From: Pseudoalteromonas denitrificans DSM 6059
Lineage (GTDB): Bacteria; Pseudomonadota; Gammaproteobacteria; Enterobacterales; Alteromonadaceae
Length of the DNA stretch: 62,833 nt
Direction: 5' to 3'
Assembly: GCF_900112265.1 (NCBI RefSeq)
Contig: NZ_FOLO01000031.1
Coordinates: 1 to 62,833, forward strand
Shown here: positions 24,868-33,968 of the stretch, piece by piece
Numbering within the stretch: the first letter of the stretch is position 1
How the letters are laid out: each line of letters starts with the position of its first letter
Made by a program: the position numbers and the translations under genes
Notes under the pieces: model-generated
What the model was told of the DNA's origin: nothing
The model's input: the letters and a program-made list of their open reading frames with translations, nothing else
Databases searched by the model: none

Positions 24868-25944
24868 TTACTCCACATATTTATAATCTACTCTTGGCGT
24901 TATATCACATAATAATTCATAAGGTATGGTATCTGCGTGCTTTGCAATAATCTCTACTGGCAACTCAGGACCCCATAAAATAACCTCATCGGCCACCTTA
25001 TCCTGTAAAACATCGCCTAAATCAACAGTGATCATATCCATAGATACGCGGCCAACTAAAGGTACCTTTCGACCATTGATCATTACTGGTGTGCCTGTAT
25101 TTGCATGTCGAGGGTAACCATCTCCATACCCTATTGCAGCTATCCCTATATAAGTATCTTTAGAGGTGAGCCAATTAGCACCATAGCCTGCAGACTCTCC
25201 AGCTTTAATTTTTTTAATCGCAATTAATCGCGTTTTTAAACACATTACGGGTTTTAAATCATGATCATTACCTGTTTTTTCAAGCATAGGTGAAACACCA
25301 TATATCATCAAACCAGGTCTTACCCAATCACCATGACTTTGTTGCCAACCAACAATGCCAGCAGAATTCGCTAAGCAAACTTCTTCAGACATATTCTTAA
25401 TACAAGCGTCAAACTCTGCTATTTGTGATTGCGTCATTGTATTGAGTAAATCATCAGCACATGCAAAGTGAGTCATTAATTTTATATCTGCATTCACATT
25501 AGGATTATTAGATAATCTTTGATAAAAATTAATAAATTGAGATGGGTGAATACCGAGTCTATGCATACCGGTATCAATTTTTAGCCAAACGGTTAATTGC
25601 CCACCCAAATCACATTGCTCTATATCTTCAAGCTGAGTTTCATTGTGAACTATGGTTTGAAAATTATTAGCTAATAAAATCGGTAAATCCGTTTTATCAA
25701 AAAAACCTTCTAATAAAACGATTGGCTTAACTAAACCACCCGCCCTAAGTGCCAAAGCTTCATCCACTCTAGCAACAGCAAATGCATCTGCTTCATTTAA
25801 ACTTTGCGCTATTTGCACTAACCCATGGCCATACGCATTGGCTTTAAGTACTGCCATTATTTTACTATTTGATGCAAAGTCACGTACTTTTTTTAAGTTA
25901 TGAGTTAAGGCTGTTAAATTTATTTCTGCGGTAGCTAAACGCAT
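24868..25944 (-). CDS. alr: Alanine racemase
   Basis: 358 residues. The PLP-binding lysine is K34 in MAVLKANAYGHGL, and the second catalytic base is the Tyr in the SAGYGANW motif; VGRVSMDMITVDLGD is also typical. It supplies D-alanine for peptidoglycan. It starts 15 bp after dnaB ends on the same strand, the conserved dnaB-alr pair. Confidence 0.95.
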   Translation of the reverse strand: MRLATAEINLTALTHNLKKVRDFASNSKIMAVLKANAYGHGLVQIAQSLNEADAFAVARVDEALALRAGGLVKPIVLLEGFFDKTDLPILLANNFQTIVHNETQLEDIEQCDLGGQLTVWLKIDTGMHRLGIHPSQFINFYQRLSNNPNVNADIKLMTHFACADDLLNTMTQSQIAEFDACIKNMSEEVCLANSAGIVGWQQSHGDWVRPGLMIYGVSPMLEKTGNDHDLKPVMCLKTRLIAIKKIKAGESAGYGANWLTSKDTYIGIAAIGYGDGYPRHANTGTPVMINGRKVPLVGRVSMDMITVDLGDVLQDKVADEVILWGPELPVEIIAKHADTIPYELLCDITPRVDYKYVE

Positions 25945-25959
25945 GTATTTATTCCAATA

Positions 25960-27369
25960 TTAGTAATCATCGTCTGCAGCAGGACCTGCGTAATTATCAA
26001 ATCGAGAGAATTGCCCCTGAAAAGTTAAACGCACTCGCCCTATTGGACCATTACGTTGCTTACCAATAATAATTTCTGCAACACCTTTGTCAGCCGAATC
26101 TTCGTTATAAACTTCATCACGATAAATAAACATGATTAAATCGGCATCTTGCTCAATAGAACCCGATTCACGTAAATCTGAGTTAATTGGACGTTTATCA
26201 GCTCTTTGCTCTAGTGTACGGTTAAGCTGCGACAGCGCAACAACAGGACATTCTAGTTCTTTAGCCAAGGCCTTTAATGAGCGCGATATTTCACCAATCT
26301 CTAAGGTACGGTTGTCAGATAGACTAGGAACTTTCATCAATTGCAAGTAATCTATCATGATCATACTTACACCATCATGATCGCGGGCAATACGTCTGGC
26401 GCGAGAACGCAACTCTGTAGGTGTTAAACCCGATGAGTCATCAACAAACATTTTACCTTTTTCCATTAACAAACCCATAGTTGAAGATAATCGAGCCCAA
26501 TCATCATCATCTAATTGGCCTGTTCTTACTTTAGTTTGATTAATACGACCTAAAGATGCGAGCATACGCATCATGATTTGCTCAGAGGGCATCTCTAATG
26601 AAAATATAATGACAGGTTTATCTTGCGTCATAGCAGCATGCTCTGCAATATTCATCGCAAAAGTGGTTTTACCCATAGATGGACGAGCCGCAACAATGAT
26701 TAAATCTGAATTTTGAAAACCACAGGTCATTTTATCTAAATCTGAATAACCTGAGCTGATCCCTGTTATACCGTCTTGAGGTGATTGGTAAAGCTCTTCA
26801 ATTTTATCAACCGTTTTCTCTAAAATTGTATGTATGCTTTGTGGTCCATCTGTACTTTTATTACGAGATTCAGCAATTTTAAATACCTTACTTTCAGCTA
26901 AATCTAGCAACTCATGACTATCTCTACCTTCAGGGTTAAAACCGGCTTCAGCAATTTCATTTGCAACACCTATCATTTCACGCACAACGGCACGTTCGCG
27001 TACAATATCTGCATAAGCTGTAATATTAGCCGCACTAGGTGTGTTTTTAGCAATTTCACCTAAATATGCAAAACCACCTATGCCTTCTAGCTGGTTATTT
27101 TTTTCTAGGGTTTCAGAGATAGTAATTAAATCAATTGGTTGATGTAAATCTACCAGCCTTTCCATAGCTTCAAAAATAAATTTATGAGTACGTGTATAAA
27201 AATCTAGCCCAACAACTCTCTCAGCAACACGATCCCATGCTTCATTATCCAGCATCAAACCACCTAAAACTGACTGTTCAGCTTCAATTGAATGTGGAGG
27301 TATTTTTAAGGTATCAATCTGCTTATCAAATTGTTTTTCAAATTTTGGAGACTTTTCGAACTTTGCCAT
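25960..27369 (-). CDS. dnaB: Replicative DNA helicase DnaB
   Basis: 469 residues. The N-terminal domain (about 20-170) starts at PPHSIEAEQSVLGGLMLDNE; the RecA-like helicase domain (about 195-460) carries Walker A ARPSMGKTTFAMN, Walker B MIMIDYLQLM and the DLRESGSIEQDADL motif. As a hexamer it unwinds DNA at the fork on the lagging-strand template. No intein is present. A pair with alr follows. Confidence 0.97.
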   Translation of the reverse strand: MAKFEKSPKFEKQFDKQIDTLKIPPHSIEAEQSVLGGLMLDNEAWDRVAERVVGLDFYTRTHKFIFEAMERLVDLHQPIDLITISETLEKNNQLEGIGGFAYLGEIAKNTPSAANITAYADIVRERAVVREMIGVANEIAEAGFNPEGRDSHELLDLAESKVFKIAESRNKSTDGPQSIHTILEKTVDKIEELYQSPQDGITGISSGYSDLDKMTCGFQNSDLIIVAARPSMGKTTFAMNIAEHAAMTQDKPVIIFSLEMPSEQIMMRMLASLGRINQTKVRTGQLDDDDWARLSSTMGLLMEKGKMFVDDSSGLTPTELRSRARRIARDHDGVSMIMIDYLQLMKVPSLSDNRTLEIGEISRSLKALAKELECPVVALSQLNRTLEQRADKRPINSDLRESGSIEQDADLIMFIYRDEVYNEDSADKGVAEIIIGKQRNGPIGRVRLTFQGQFSRFDNYAGPAADDDY

Positions 27370-27446
27370 TTCATCATACTAATAACTCATAATACTGCTA
27401 TTCTATCGACTCTGATAATCAGTTAATACTAAAATTTTTCAGGAAT

Positions 27447-27477
27447 GAAAAAGCTGAGCAGTGCTCAGCTTTTTTTA
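27447..27477. terminator. Bidirectional rho-independent terminator
   Basis: AAAAAGCTGAGC, three-base loop, GCTCAGCTTTTTTT. It lies just after the DUF4097 gene on the minus strand and upstream of dnaB, so it ends the sigma-factor operon. Confidence 0.88.
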
Positions 27478-27484
27478 ACTCGTT

Positions 27485-28432
27485 TTATAAAGACTTAAGA
27501 CTAACACGACCACTAATAGTATCTATTTCAATATCAGCATTACCTGCTGACATTTCAAATTCTAATGAACTTGATGGACCATATTTGGCTTTTTTTATTT
27601 TATCTGATGTTAACTGGTTTTTTATACGTCCACCAGCATGAGAGTCAATTTCAAACTTGGCCGAAATGCTTTTTGCTAAAGCTAATTCCACATTACCACT
27701 TACAGTTTCAATTTGTACTCGCGCATTATCTGAAAAATCTGGTATAGATAAATCAAGTCGACCATTTACAGTATTAATATCTAGCCTCTGAATGACCTGA
27801 GCCTTAAGTTTTATTTCACCATTTACGTTTTCAATTCGAATATCTTCAGCTTTTGTTATGATTTCAATATCACCATTTACCGCATCAAAACGTAAACGAC
27901 CTTGGGAATTAATATCATGAATATCACCGTTCACTGTTTCATAATGTATTTTACCATCAAGTTCTTTTGATAAAATAGCGCCATTTACCGTTGATAAGTT
28001 TATTTTTTCAGTTAATTTTTTTGCTGAAATATTGCCATTAACCGTTTCGATCCTCGCTCCACCTTGGATCTCCAATACATCAACGTTTACATTTACACCA
28101 TCAAAGTTTAATTTACTATTAGTAGGAATATAAATAACTAAATTAGAGCCTTCCCCTGAATTCCAGCTACGCATTTTGTTAGGCATTTTAACTTTAAAAA
28201 TAGTGTGGCTACCTGAGCTTTTAAACTCGTATCCAAGTGCTTTGTCATCTAACTCCCCTGTTACTTTAACTTCAGATTTGTCCCATCCTTTAATTTGAAC
28301 ATCGCCTCTTTGGTTTTTAATAACCACCTTACCATTACTTTCAACTGATAGAACTTCATCTATTTTCTCGCCAGCAAAAGTAAATGAACTTGAGATACTC
28401 AAAAGGGCTATTGCTATTAATTTCATTGTCAT
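27485..28432 (-). CDS. Exported DUF4097 beta-strand repeat protein
   Basis: 315 residues with a signal peptide (IAIALLSISSSFTFA) and a ladder of short repeats of the form xxVNGxI (ETVNGNI, STVNGAI, ETVNGDI, DAVNGDI, ENVNGEI, NTVNGRL, ETVSGNV, DTISGRV), the DUF4097 adhesin-like beta-helix. GGAGATTAGT fixes the start at 28432. It is the last gene of the sigma-factor operon, so it is probably a target or sensor of that system at the envelope. Function unknown. Confidence 0.85.
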   Translation of the reverse strand: MTMKLIAIALLSISSSFTFAGEKIDEVLSVESNGKVVIKNQRGDVQIKGWDKSEVKVTGELDDKALGYEFKSSGSHTIFKVKMPNKMRSWNSGEGSNLVIYIPTNSKLNFDGVNVNVDVLEIQGGARIETVNGNISAKKLTEKINLSTVNGAILSKELDGKIHYETVNGDIHDINSQGRLRFDAVNGDIEIITKAEDIRIENVNGEIKLKAQVIQRLDINTVNGRLDLSIPDFSDNARVQIETVSGNVELALAKSISAKFEIDSHAGGRIKNQLTSDKIKKAKYGPSSSLEFEMSAGNADIEIDTISGRVSLKSL

Positions 28433-28441
28433 ACTAATCTC

Positions 28442-28939
28442 CTAAATTTGTTGCCATTTTGGTTGGTGCACGCGATTAATAAGCTCCAACTCTTGTCTAT
28501 ACACTTGTGCTAGCATTCTTAATAAGGCAGAATTTTGCGGTTCATTTTTTAATGCTTGTTTAATTGCTTGCTCAGCTTGCTCTAAATCATCTAATTGTGC
28601 CTGCCAATCATCTGTTAAGGCAGGTTTTTCTTGATACTGTACTAATAAGGCATTCTTTTGCGTCTCAAATATTTCACTCATTGTTATAACATTATTAATC
28701 TCTGAGTCATTTGATTGCATCTGTATAGTAGATAAAAAATTAAAACTTAATAATGCAGCTGCAAAACAAGCTGCAACAACCGATAATTTAGTAAAGTGGT
28801 TTAAAGTCTTTGGTTTTACTTTAAAATCAATTGCTCTATCTATACCTTGCCATAAATCTTTTTTAGGCTGAATTTCTTCAGGCATATTCTCTAAAGAGTG
28901 TTTTAAAAAACTATCAAAATCTTTGTTACTCATTTTCAT
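28442..28939 (-). CDS. Single-pass membrane protein, probable anti-sigma factor partner
   Basis: 165 residues with a cytosolic N-terminal part (about 1-48), one membrane helix (about 49-66, KLSVVAACFAAALLSFNFLS) and a helical periplasmic part. There is no zinc-binding HxxxCxxC motif, so the role as anti-sigma factor rests on position: it overlaps the sigma-factor gene by 14 bases and has its topology. AAAGGAGTGGT precedes the ATG at 28939. Confidence 0.6.
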   Translation of the reverse strand: MKMSNKDFDSFLKHSLENMPEEIQPKKDLWQGIDRAIDFKVKPKTLNHFTKLSVVAACFAAALLSFNFLSTIQMQSNDSEINNVITMSEIFETQKNALLVQYQEKPALTDDWQAQLDDLEQAEQAIKQALKNEPQNSALLRMLAQVYRQELELINRVHQPKWQQI

Positions 28940-29477
28940 ACCACTCCTTTAATAAATTACGGGCCCTATGGTATTGTGCTTTACTTGATCCTACGGCCAT
29001 ATTCAAAATAGTTGCAATTTCTTCATGGCGGTAACCTTCAACGGCATATAATACAAACACCATTCTAGCCCTTTCAGGTAAACGTAAGATAAGTTTATCT
29101 AAACCATTTAAATCATGTTCAGCTTCAATCGCATGTTCATCCATACCTTGTGTTTCTATGCTGACAACCTTTTGCAACCAACTTTTTTGTTTTCTAAGAT
29201 AACTAATCGTGATATTTGCCGTCACACTATGTAACCAAGTAGAAAATTTTGCCTTACCATCAAAATTAGATATTTTTTGCCATAGCTGAACAAACACTTC
29301 CTGAGAAGCATCTTCCGCTATCGATTTATCCGCAGTTAAACGCAAACACAAACCATAAACACGGTTTATATATTGCGTATAAAGTTGTTCAAAAGCAGCC
29401 CTGTCACCTTGCTGAACTAAAGAAATCAATTGCTCTTCTTTTATCGCTGCAAACCTTTGCTCTGCTTTAATTAACAT
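28926..29477 (-). CDS. ECF-type RNA polymerase sigma factor
   Basis: 183 residues with region 2 (about 25-90, FEQLYTQYINRVYGLCLRLT, ASQEVFVQLWQKI) and region 4 (about 125-180, VLYAVEGYRHEEIATILNMA VGSSKAQYHRARNLL). It recruits RNA polymerase to specific promoters when released from its membrane partner, encoded next. The neighbours suggest control of an envelope function. No target promoter was identified. Confidence 0.9.
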   Translation of the reverse strand: MLIKAEQRFAAIKEEQLISLVQQGDRAAFEQLYTQYINRVYGLCLRLTADKSIAEDASQEVFVQLWQKISNFDGKAKFSTWLHSVTANITISYLRKQKSWLQKVVSIETQGMDEHAIEAEHDLNGLDKLILRLPERARMVFVLYAVEGYRHEEIATILNMAVGSSKAQYHRARNLLKEWYENE

Positions 29478-29593
29478 TGAAGCTCATCCAAACTAATCCT
29501 TTGAATTATTAATAACGAATTAAGTTGCTTTAATGTATTAGACGCGGTGTAAATAGGAAATGGTTTAAATAAAAAATTATTTATTTAAAAAAT

Positions 29594-29647
29594 GAAAATG
29601 CGACTAATACATTGGAACTTTTAAGCCAATACATTAATCGCATTTTT
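29594..29647. terminator. Long stem-loop terminator after metL
   Basis: AAAATGCGACTAATACATTGG pairs over about 21 bp (two or three mismatches) with CCAATACATTAATCGCATTTTT. The stem is unusually long. It ends the metBL operon on the minus strand, and T-rich sequence follows on both sides. Confidence 0.8.
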
Positions 29648-29667
29648 ATATTTATTAAAGCGTTAAA

Positions 29668-32028
29668 TCACTTTATTAATGAATGAGTTAACCAGTAAAG
29701 GTCTGAGTGAATTCCTGCGGCAGTCACTTCTTGGCCTGCACCCGGCCCTTGGATCACTAACGCATTATCTTGATACCACAGACTATTTATCACAAAAATA
29801 TTATCACCCGCTTTTAAACCTGCTAATGGTTCATCTTTTTTTACGGCCGAAAGCGCAACTTTTGCAACAAGCTTGTCTTGCTGTAAATTAAGCTCTGCAA
29901 CATAACGTAATACTAAGTCTTCTTTTTTGGCTTGTATTAGTTTATCTGACATAAACGCGTCTAATTTGTCACGCTTTTCTAAAAAGGACAGCCAATCACC
30001 TTGTGCCAAGTCTGCTGGCATCATAGGCGTTAATGAAATATCATCTAAATCTAAGGTTAAACCTAATTCTCTAGCTAATATGAGCAACTTACGCTGTACA
30101 TCTCGCCCTGATAGATCTTCTCTAGGATCCGGTTCGGTATAACCCATGTCTTTTGCTTTTAATAATAATTCAGAAAAAGGCACTGAACCATCATATTCAC
30201 AACATAGCCAAGATAAAGTCCCAGAAAAAACACCTAACAAACGCTCTATTTTATCCCCTGAGTATTGCAGGTCATTTAATGCAAAGTTAATAGGTAATCC
30301 AGCACCAACACTTGTATTATATCGCCATTTTAAATTACGCTCATATAGCTTTTCTTTTAATGCATTATACCAAGTTGTATGGGCTGTTCCTGCATACTTA
30401 TTAGCACTGATCAAATGGCAGTCTTGTGCTGCAAAATCAGGATATAACAAACTAAAATCTTCACTTGCAGTGATATCAATAACCACCTTATGTTCATAAT
30501 CCAGCTGTTCAAGCGCTGCAATAAGCGATTTATTATCATAAGCAATCGCTGAAGTTTGCCATTGTTCAAGCCAATTATGTATTTTGATACCATCTGAGCA
30601 AAACAGCATATTTTCACTACGAACTAAGCCAACTAACTTTACAGGTAAAAGATAATTCAAACGTACTAATTGTTTTTCTAGTTGTGTAATGAAAGTTGCA
30701 CCTACATTTCCTAAACCCGCAACAACAACTGCCAACTCTTGTGAATCACTGATCAACTCTTCATGTAAAATCGTTAATAAGTCTGTATCAAATGCCTGTT
30801 CGCACAAAACTAAACCGTATTCATTACCAGGCATATCTTTTTGAGAAAAAGCAAAGCGAATATTAATATTATATTTCTGTAATATCTTAGCCGCTTGTTG
30901 TGTTAATTGATGTGCAATATCGTTAGGACACACTATGCCTAAACCAAATAAATTTGACTCAACTAAGTTTGCTCGCCCAGACAAGTGATTAATTACAATA
31001 TGAGTATAAGCGGCAGGAATTAACAAGTAAGTTTCTGAATCGAGTTCAAAGTGATGTAGTGTATGTTGAATTAATTGACTTAATTCACCGACTTCACCTT
31101 CAATTAATTGTTCTATTTTAACTAAATCATGATTATCTAACGTAGTTAAAAAATGCTTTTGTTTTGCATTACCTTTTTTAACAATTTCAGTACAAGCACT
31201 ATGGCTATCAAAACTACTACGCACAACTAGCTTAATATTTGTATCTTTAAGTGGCGTTAAGGTTTTGGCATGCAATACAGGGTTACCTAGTCTTGCTAAT
31301 AGATTTGCTTGCTCTCTACATACTTTAGCGTATTTAATTGCCTGTTTTACTTTACGAGGATCAGTACTATACACCCCTTGAGTATCGGTCCAAATAGTCA
31401 CACTTTGTGCATTACAATATCTAGCAATTAATGTTGCACTGTAATCACTTCCATTTCGCCCTAACGTAACTGTTTCGCCACTTTCATTTTTAGCAATAAA
31501 GCCAGTTACAACATTAAATTGTTCAGAGTTTAAAACTTGACAACTTTTTTGATTTTTTTCATGTTGTAATTGCCCACCAGATAATAACAAAAGATCTCTT
31601 GCATCAAATGCATTCGCTTTGTGCTCTAACTGAGTTAAGTATTGAGCTAGTAATCTAGCAGACCATACTTCTCCATGAGCAAGCAACTGCGCCTCGACTA
31701 ATTCTTGTTGTTGGGCTAAAGTTGCTATTAATTCCAACTCATCATTTAATTTTTGTAATGCAGTCTCTTGTAGCTCATCAATTAATAATTCAGAAATTAA
31801 CTCTACCTGATGGTTTTTTAAAAGCTTAATAACATCAAGCGTGCCTTGACTATCATTTTGTTGATAACACAGCCAAAGTTTTACTAATGTATTAGTTGTT
31901 TTGCCCGCAGCAGAAACAACAACTGAATCTCCTGCCTGACAATGACTAATGATTATATTAGCAACCGCATGGTAACGCGCCGCTGAACTTAAACTAGAAC
32001 CACCAAATTTATGTACTGCTGTATTCAT
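29668..32028 (-). CDS. metL: Bifunctional aspartate kinase II / homoserine dehydrogenase II
   Basis: 786 residues. The aspartokinase domain (about 1-285) begins HKFGGSSLSS, with GRNGSDYSATLIA; ACT-type regulatory sequence follows (about 300-440), then homoserine dehydrogenase (about 450-786; VVAGLGNVGATFITQ, YNTSVGAGLPI, DLSGRDVQRKL). It carries out the first and third steps from aspartate to methionine. The gene lies six bases after metB, like E. coli metBL, which supports metL rather than thrA. It is probably repressed by MetJ. Confidence 0.93.
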   Translation of the reverse strand: MNTAVHKFGGSSLSSAARYHAVANIIISHCQAGDSVVVSAAGKTTNTLVKLWLCYQQNDSQGTLDVIKLLKNHQVELISELLIDELQETALQKLNDELELIATLAQQQELVEAQLLAHGEVWSARLLAQYLTQLEHKANAFDARDLLLLSGGQLQHEKNQKSCQVLNSEQFNVVTGFIAKNESGETVTLGRNGSDYSATLIARYCNAQSVTIWTDTQGVYSTDPRKVKQAIKYAKVCREQANLLARLGNPVLHAKTLTPLKDTNIKLVVRSSFDSHSACTEIVKKGNAKQKHFLTTLDNHDLVKIEQLIEGEVGELSQLIQHTLHHFELDSETYLLIPAAYTHIVINHLSGRANLVESNLFGLGIVCPNDIAHQLTQQAAKILQKYNINIRFAFSQKDMPGNEYGLVLCEQAFDTDLLTILHEELISDSQELAVVVAGLGNVGATFITQLEKQLVRLNYLLPVKLVGLVRSENMLFCSDGIKIHNWLEQWQTSAIAYDNKSLIAALEQLDYEHKVVIDITASEDFSLLYPDFAAQDCHLISANKYAGTAHTTWYNALKEKLYERNLKWRYNTSVGAGLPINFALNDLQYSGDKIERLLGVFSGTLSWLCCEYDGSVPFSELLLKAKDMGYTEPDPREDLSGRDVQRKLLILARELGLTLDLDDISLTPMMPADLAQGDWLSFLEKRDKLDAFMSDKLIQAKKEDLVLRYVAELNLQQDKLVAKVALSAVKKDEPLAGLKAGDNIFVINSLWYQDNALVIQGPGAGQEVTAAGIHSDLYWLTHSLIK

Positions 32029-32034
32029 TTCAAT

Positions 32035-33300
32035 TTACCAAGTAGCTGCATGTGCAGGCGTTAAACAATTCACGTTTGCATTATCTAAACTTTCATCATT
32101 TTTATTTTTTTGTACTTCAGCCGAAGAATAAGTTACACCTTGACCAGGTTTTGTTTTCTCAAAAGTACGTTCTAAATCATTAATTAAATCTTGAACGTCT
32201 TCAATGCCTACCGATATACGAATCAAAGTATCTCCTACACCTGCTTCCAAACGAGCTTGGGGGTCCATTCCCGCATGTGTCATGGTAGCCGGGTGACAAA
32301 TCAAACTTTCAACACCACCTAATGATTCTGCTAAAGTAAACTGCTCAACAGATGTTAAGAACTTTGCAGTATCATTTATATTTCCTTTTATATCAAAACT
32401 CACCATACCACCAAAGCCTCTTTGCTGTTTTTTAGCAAGCTCATGCTGAGGATGTGACTCTAAGCCTGGGTAATACACTTGCTCAACATAAGGGCTTTGT
32501 TCTAAATACTGGGCAACAGCAAACGCATTTTGTTCGTGTTGTTTAATTCTCACATTTAAAGTACGAATACCACGCAAGGTTAAATAGCTATCAAATGGCG
32601 CACCAGTAATGCCTATATTATTTGCCCACCAGGCAAGTTCCGCTCCTAATTCAGACGTTTTAGCGATAACTGCACCACCTACAACGTCCGAATGACCATT
32701 AATATATTTTGTTGTTGAATGAACAACGATATCAACACCTAATCCTAATGGATTTTGTAATGCAGGAGATAAAAAAGTATTATCGGCTGCAACTAAAGCT
32801 CCACATTTTCCAGCTGTTTCAACGACCTTGCTTATATCTGTTAAACGTAATAATGGATTACTTGGTGTTTCAATCCAAATTATTTTTGGTTGAATCTTAA
32901 TTATTTCATCAAAGCTGGCTTCTAAGGTTAAATTAAGCACCTTAAGTTTTAATAGACCTCGTTTTTCCAAGCTGGTAAATAAACGGTAACTCCCTCCATA
33001 ACAATCATGCGGGATCACTAATGTATCATTTACATTTAATAGCTGCGTAATTAAATGCACAGCAGCCATACCGGTTGCAGTAATAATGCCTTTTTCACCA
33101 CCTTCTAACTCAGCCAAAGTCTCTGCTAATATATCTCGGGTTGGGTTACCACTACGGCCATAATCATAAGCACGTTTTTTATCAAAATCTGCAAATGAGT
33201 AAGTTGTTGATAAATAAAGAGGAGGCACCACAGCACCATGATGTTTATCAGCTTCAATACCTTTTCTTACTGCTGTTGTTGCTTTTTTAACTTGATTCAT
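32035..33300 (-). CDS. metB: Cystathionine gamma-synthase
   Basis: 421 residues. This PLP enzyme makes cystathionine from an activated homoserine and cysteine. The PLP lysine is K198 in VVHSTTKYINGHSDV; AAVHLITQLLN and YPGLESHPQHELA are also typical. I chose ATG 33300 (MNQVKKATTAVRKGIEADKH); an in-frame TTG at 33315 is less likely. The C-terminus is about 35 residues longer than E. coli MetB, with a polar tail (VTYSSAEVQKNKNDE). The operator sits between it and metJ. Confidence 0.93.
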   Translation of the reverse strand: MNQVKKATTAVRKGIEADKHHGAVVPPLYLSTTYSFADFDKKRAYDYGRSGNPTRDILAETLAELEGGEKGIITATGMAAVHLITQLLNVNDTLVIPHDCYGGSYRLFTSLEKRGLLKLKVLNLTLEASFDEIIKIQPKIIWIETPSNPLLRLTDISKVVETAGKCGALVAADNTFLSPALQNPLGLGVDIVVHSTTKYINGHSDVVGGAVIAKTSELGAELAWWANNIGITGAPFDSYLTLRGIRTLNVRIKQHEQNAFAVAQYLEQSPYVEQVYYPGLESHPQHELAKKQQRGFGGMVSFDIKGNINDTAKFLTSVEQFTLAESLGGVESLICHPATMTHAGMDPQARLEAGVGDTLIRISVGIEDVQDLINDLERTFEKTKPGQGVTYSSAEVQKNKNDESLDNANVNCLTPAHAATW

Positions 33301-33321
33301 TTTTGATACCCACAACCAATT

Positions 33322-33345
33322 AGATGTTTAGACGTCTAAAAGATT
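33322..33345. promoter_or_regulatory. MetJ operator (tandem Met boxes)
   Basis: Three adjoining eight-base boxes: AGATGTTT, AGACGTCT (the exact consensus) and AAAAGATT. They lie 22 bp before metB and 200 bp before metJ. Weaker box-like sequences such as AGATAAAA recur at about 33425-33480, nearer to metJ. MetJ with S-adenosylmethionine is expected to repress metBL and itself here. Confidence 0.85.
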
Positions 33346-33546
33346 AGATTAATAAGTTTAGGAAGTCAAAACTTTTATCCATCTAAATAGCCAAACGATG
33401 TAGATTTGACTATCCTAGATAAATAGATAAAATTTCGCCTCTAAATATAATTTAAGTTAGATAAAATAGTTCTATTAGACTATTCATATCAGTATAATTT
33501 AGCTTGACAACAAAAGCGCGATTTGAATAAAAGGCAATCAAAGTAT

Positions 33547-33870
33547 ATGGCTACAAAATGGAATGGTGAATATGTTCACCCATACGCAGAACATGGTAAA
33601 AAATCAGAGTTAGTAAAAAAAATAACAGTTTCTATTCCATTAAGCGTTTTAAAAGTGCTCACAGATGAAAGAACACGCCGACAAGTAAATAATTTACGCC
33701 ATGCCACAAACAGCGAATTATTATGTGAAGCATTTTTGCATGCGTTTACTGGTCAGCCATTACCTGATGATGTAGATCTTAAAAAAGATAACCCAGATCA
33801 TATTCCAGCTGAAGTAAAAAAAATAATGACTGAAATGGGCCTTGAATTACCATTACTTGAAGAAGAGTAA
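33547..33870 (+). CDS. metJ: Methionine repressor MetJ
   Basis: 107 residues, nearly identical in its core to E. coli MetJ (ribbon-helix-helix; KKITVSIPLSVLKVL, RQVNNLRHATNSELLCEAFL). It represses methionine genes with S-adenosylmethionine as corepressor. I chose ATG 33547 (MATKWNGEYVHPYAEHGKKS), which fits the family; a TTG at 33523 would add eight residues. It is divergent from metB across the operator, with its own terminator. Confidence 0.96.
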   Translation: MATKWNGEYVHPYAEHGKKSELVKKITVSIPLSVLKVLTDERTRRQVNNLRHATNSELLCEAFLHAFTGQPLPDDVDLKKDNPDHIPAEVKKIMTEMGLELPLLEEE

Positions 33871-33912
33871 TAAAATTTAAACAATATCAGTCTATTTAAA
33901 AATTTAAACATA

Positions 33913-33948
33913 TAAAAAAGCCCCAATCTAAGATTGAGGCTTTTTTGT
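33913..33948 (+). terminator. Rho-independent terminator after metJ
   Basis: AAAAAAGCC-C-CAATCT, A, AGATTG-A-GGCTTTTTTG with one mismatch in the stem. It lies between convergent metJ and maeB and may serve both. Confidence 0.85.
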
Positions 33949-33968
33949 TTACCTTAGGTAGATTAAAA

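Noticed and set aside
29668..32028. Assignment of the aspartokinase-homoserine dehydrogenase as thrA
   Set aside because: It is paired with metB and lies by metJ, and no thrB or thrC follows, so metL is the better name.
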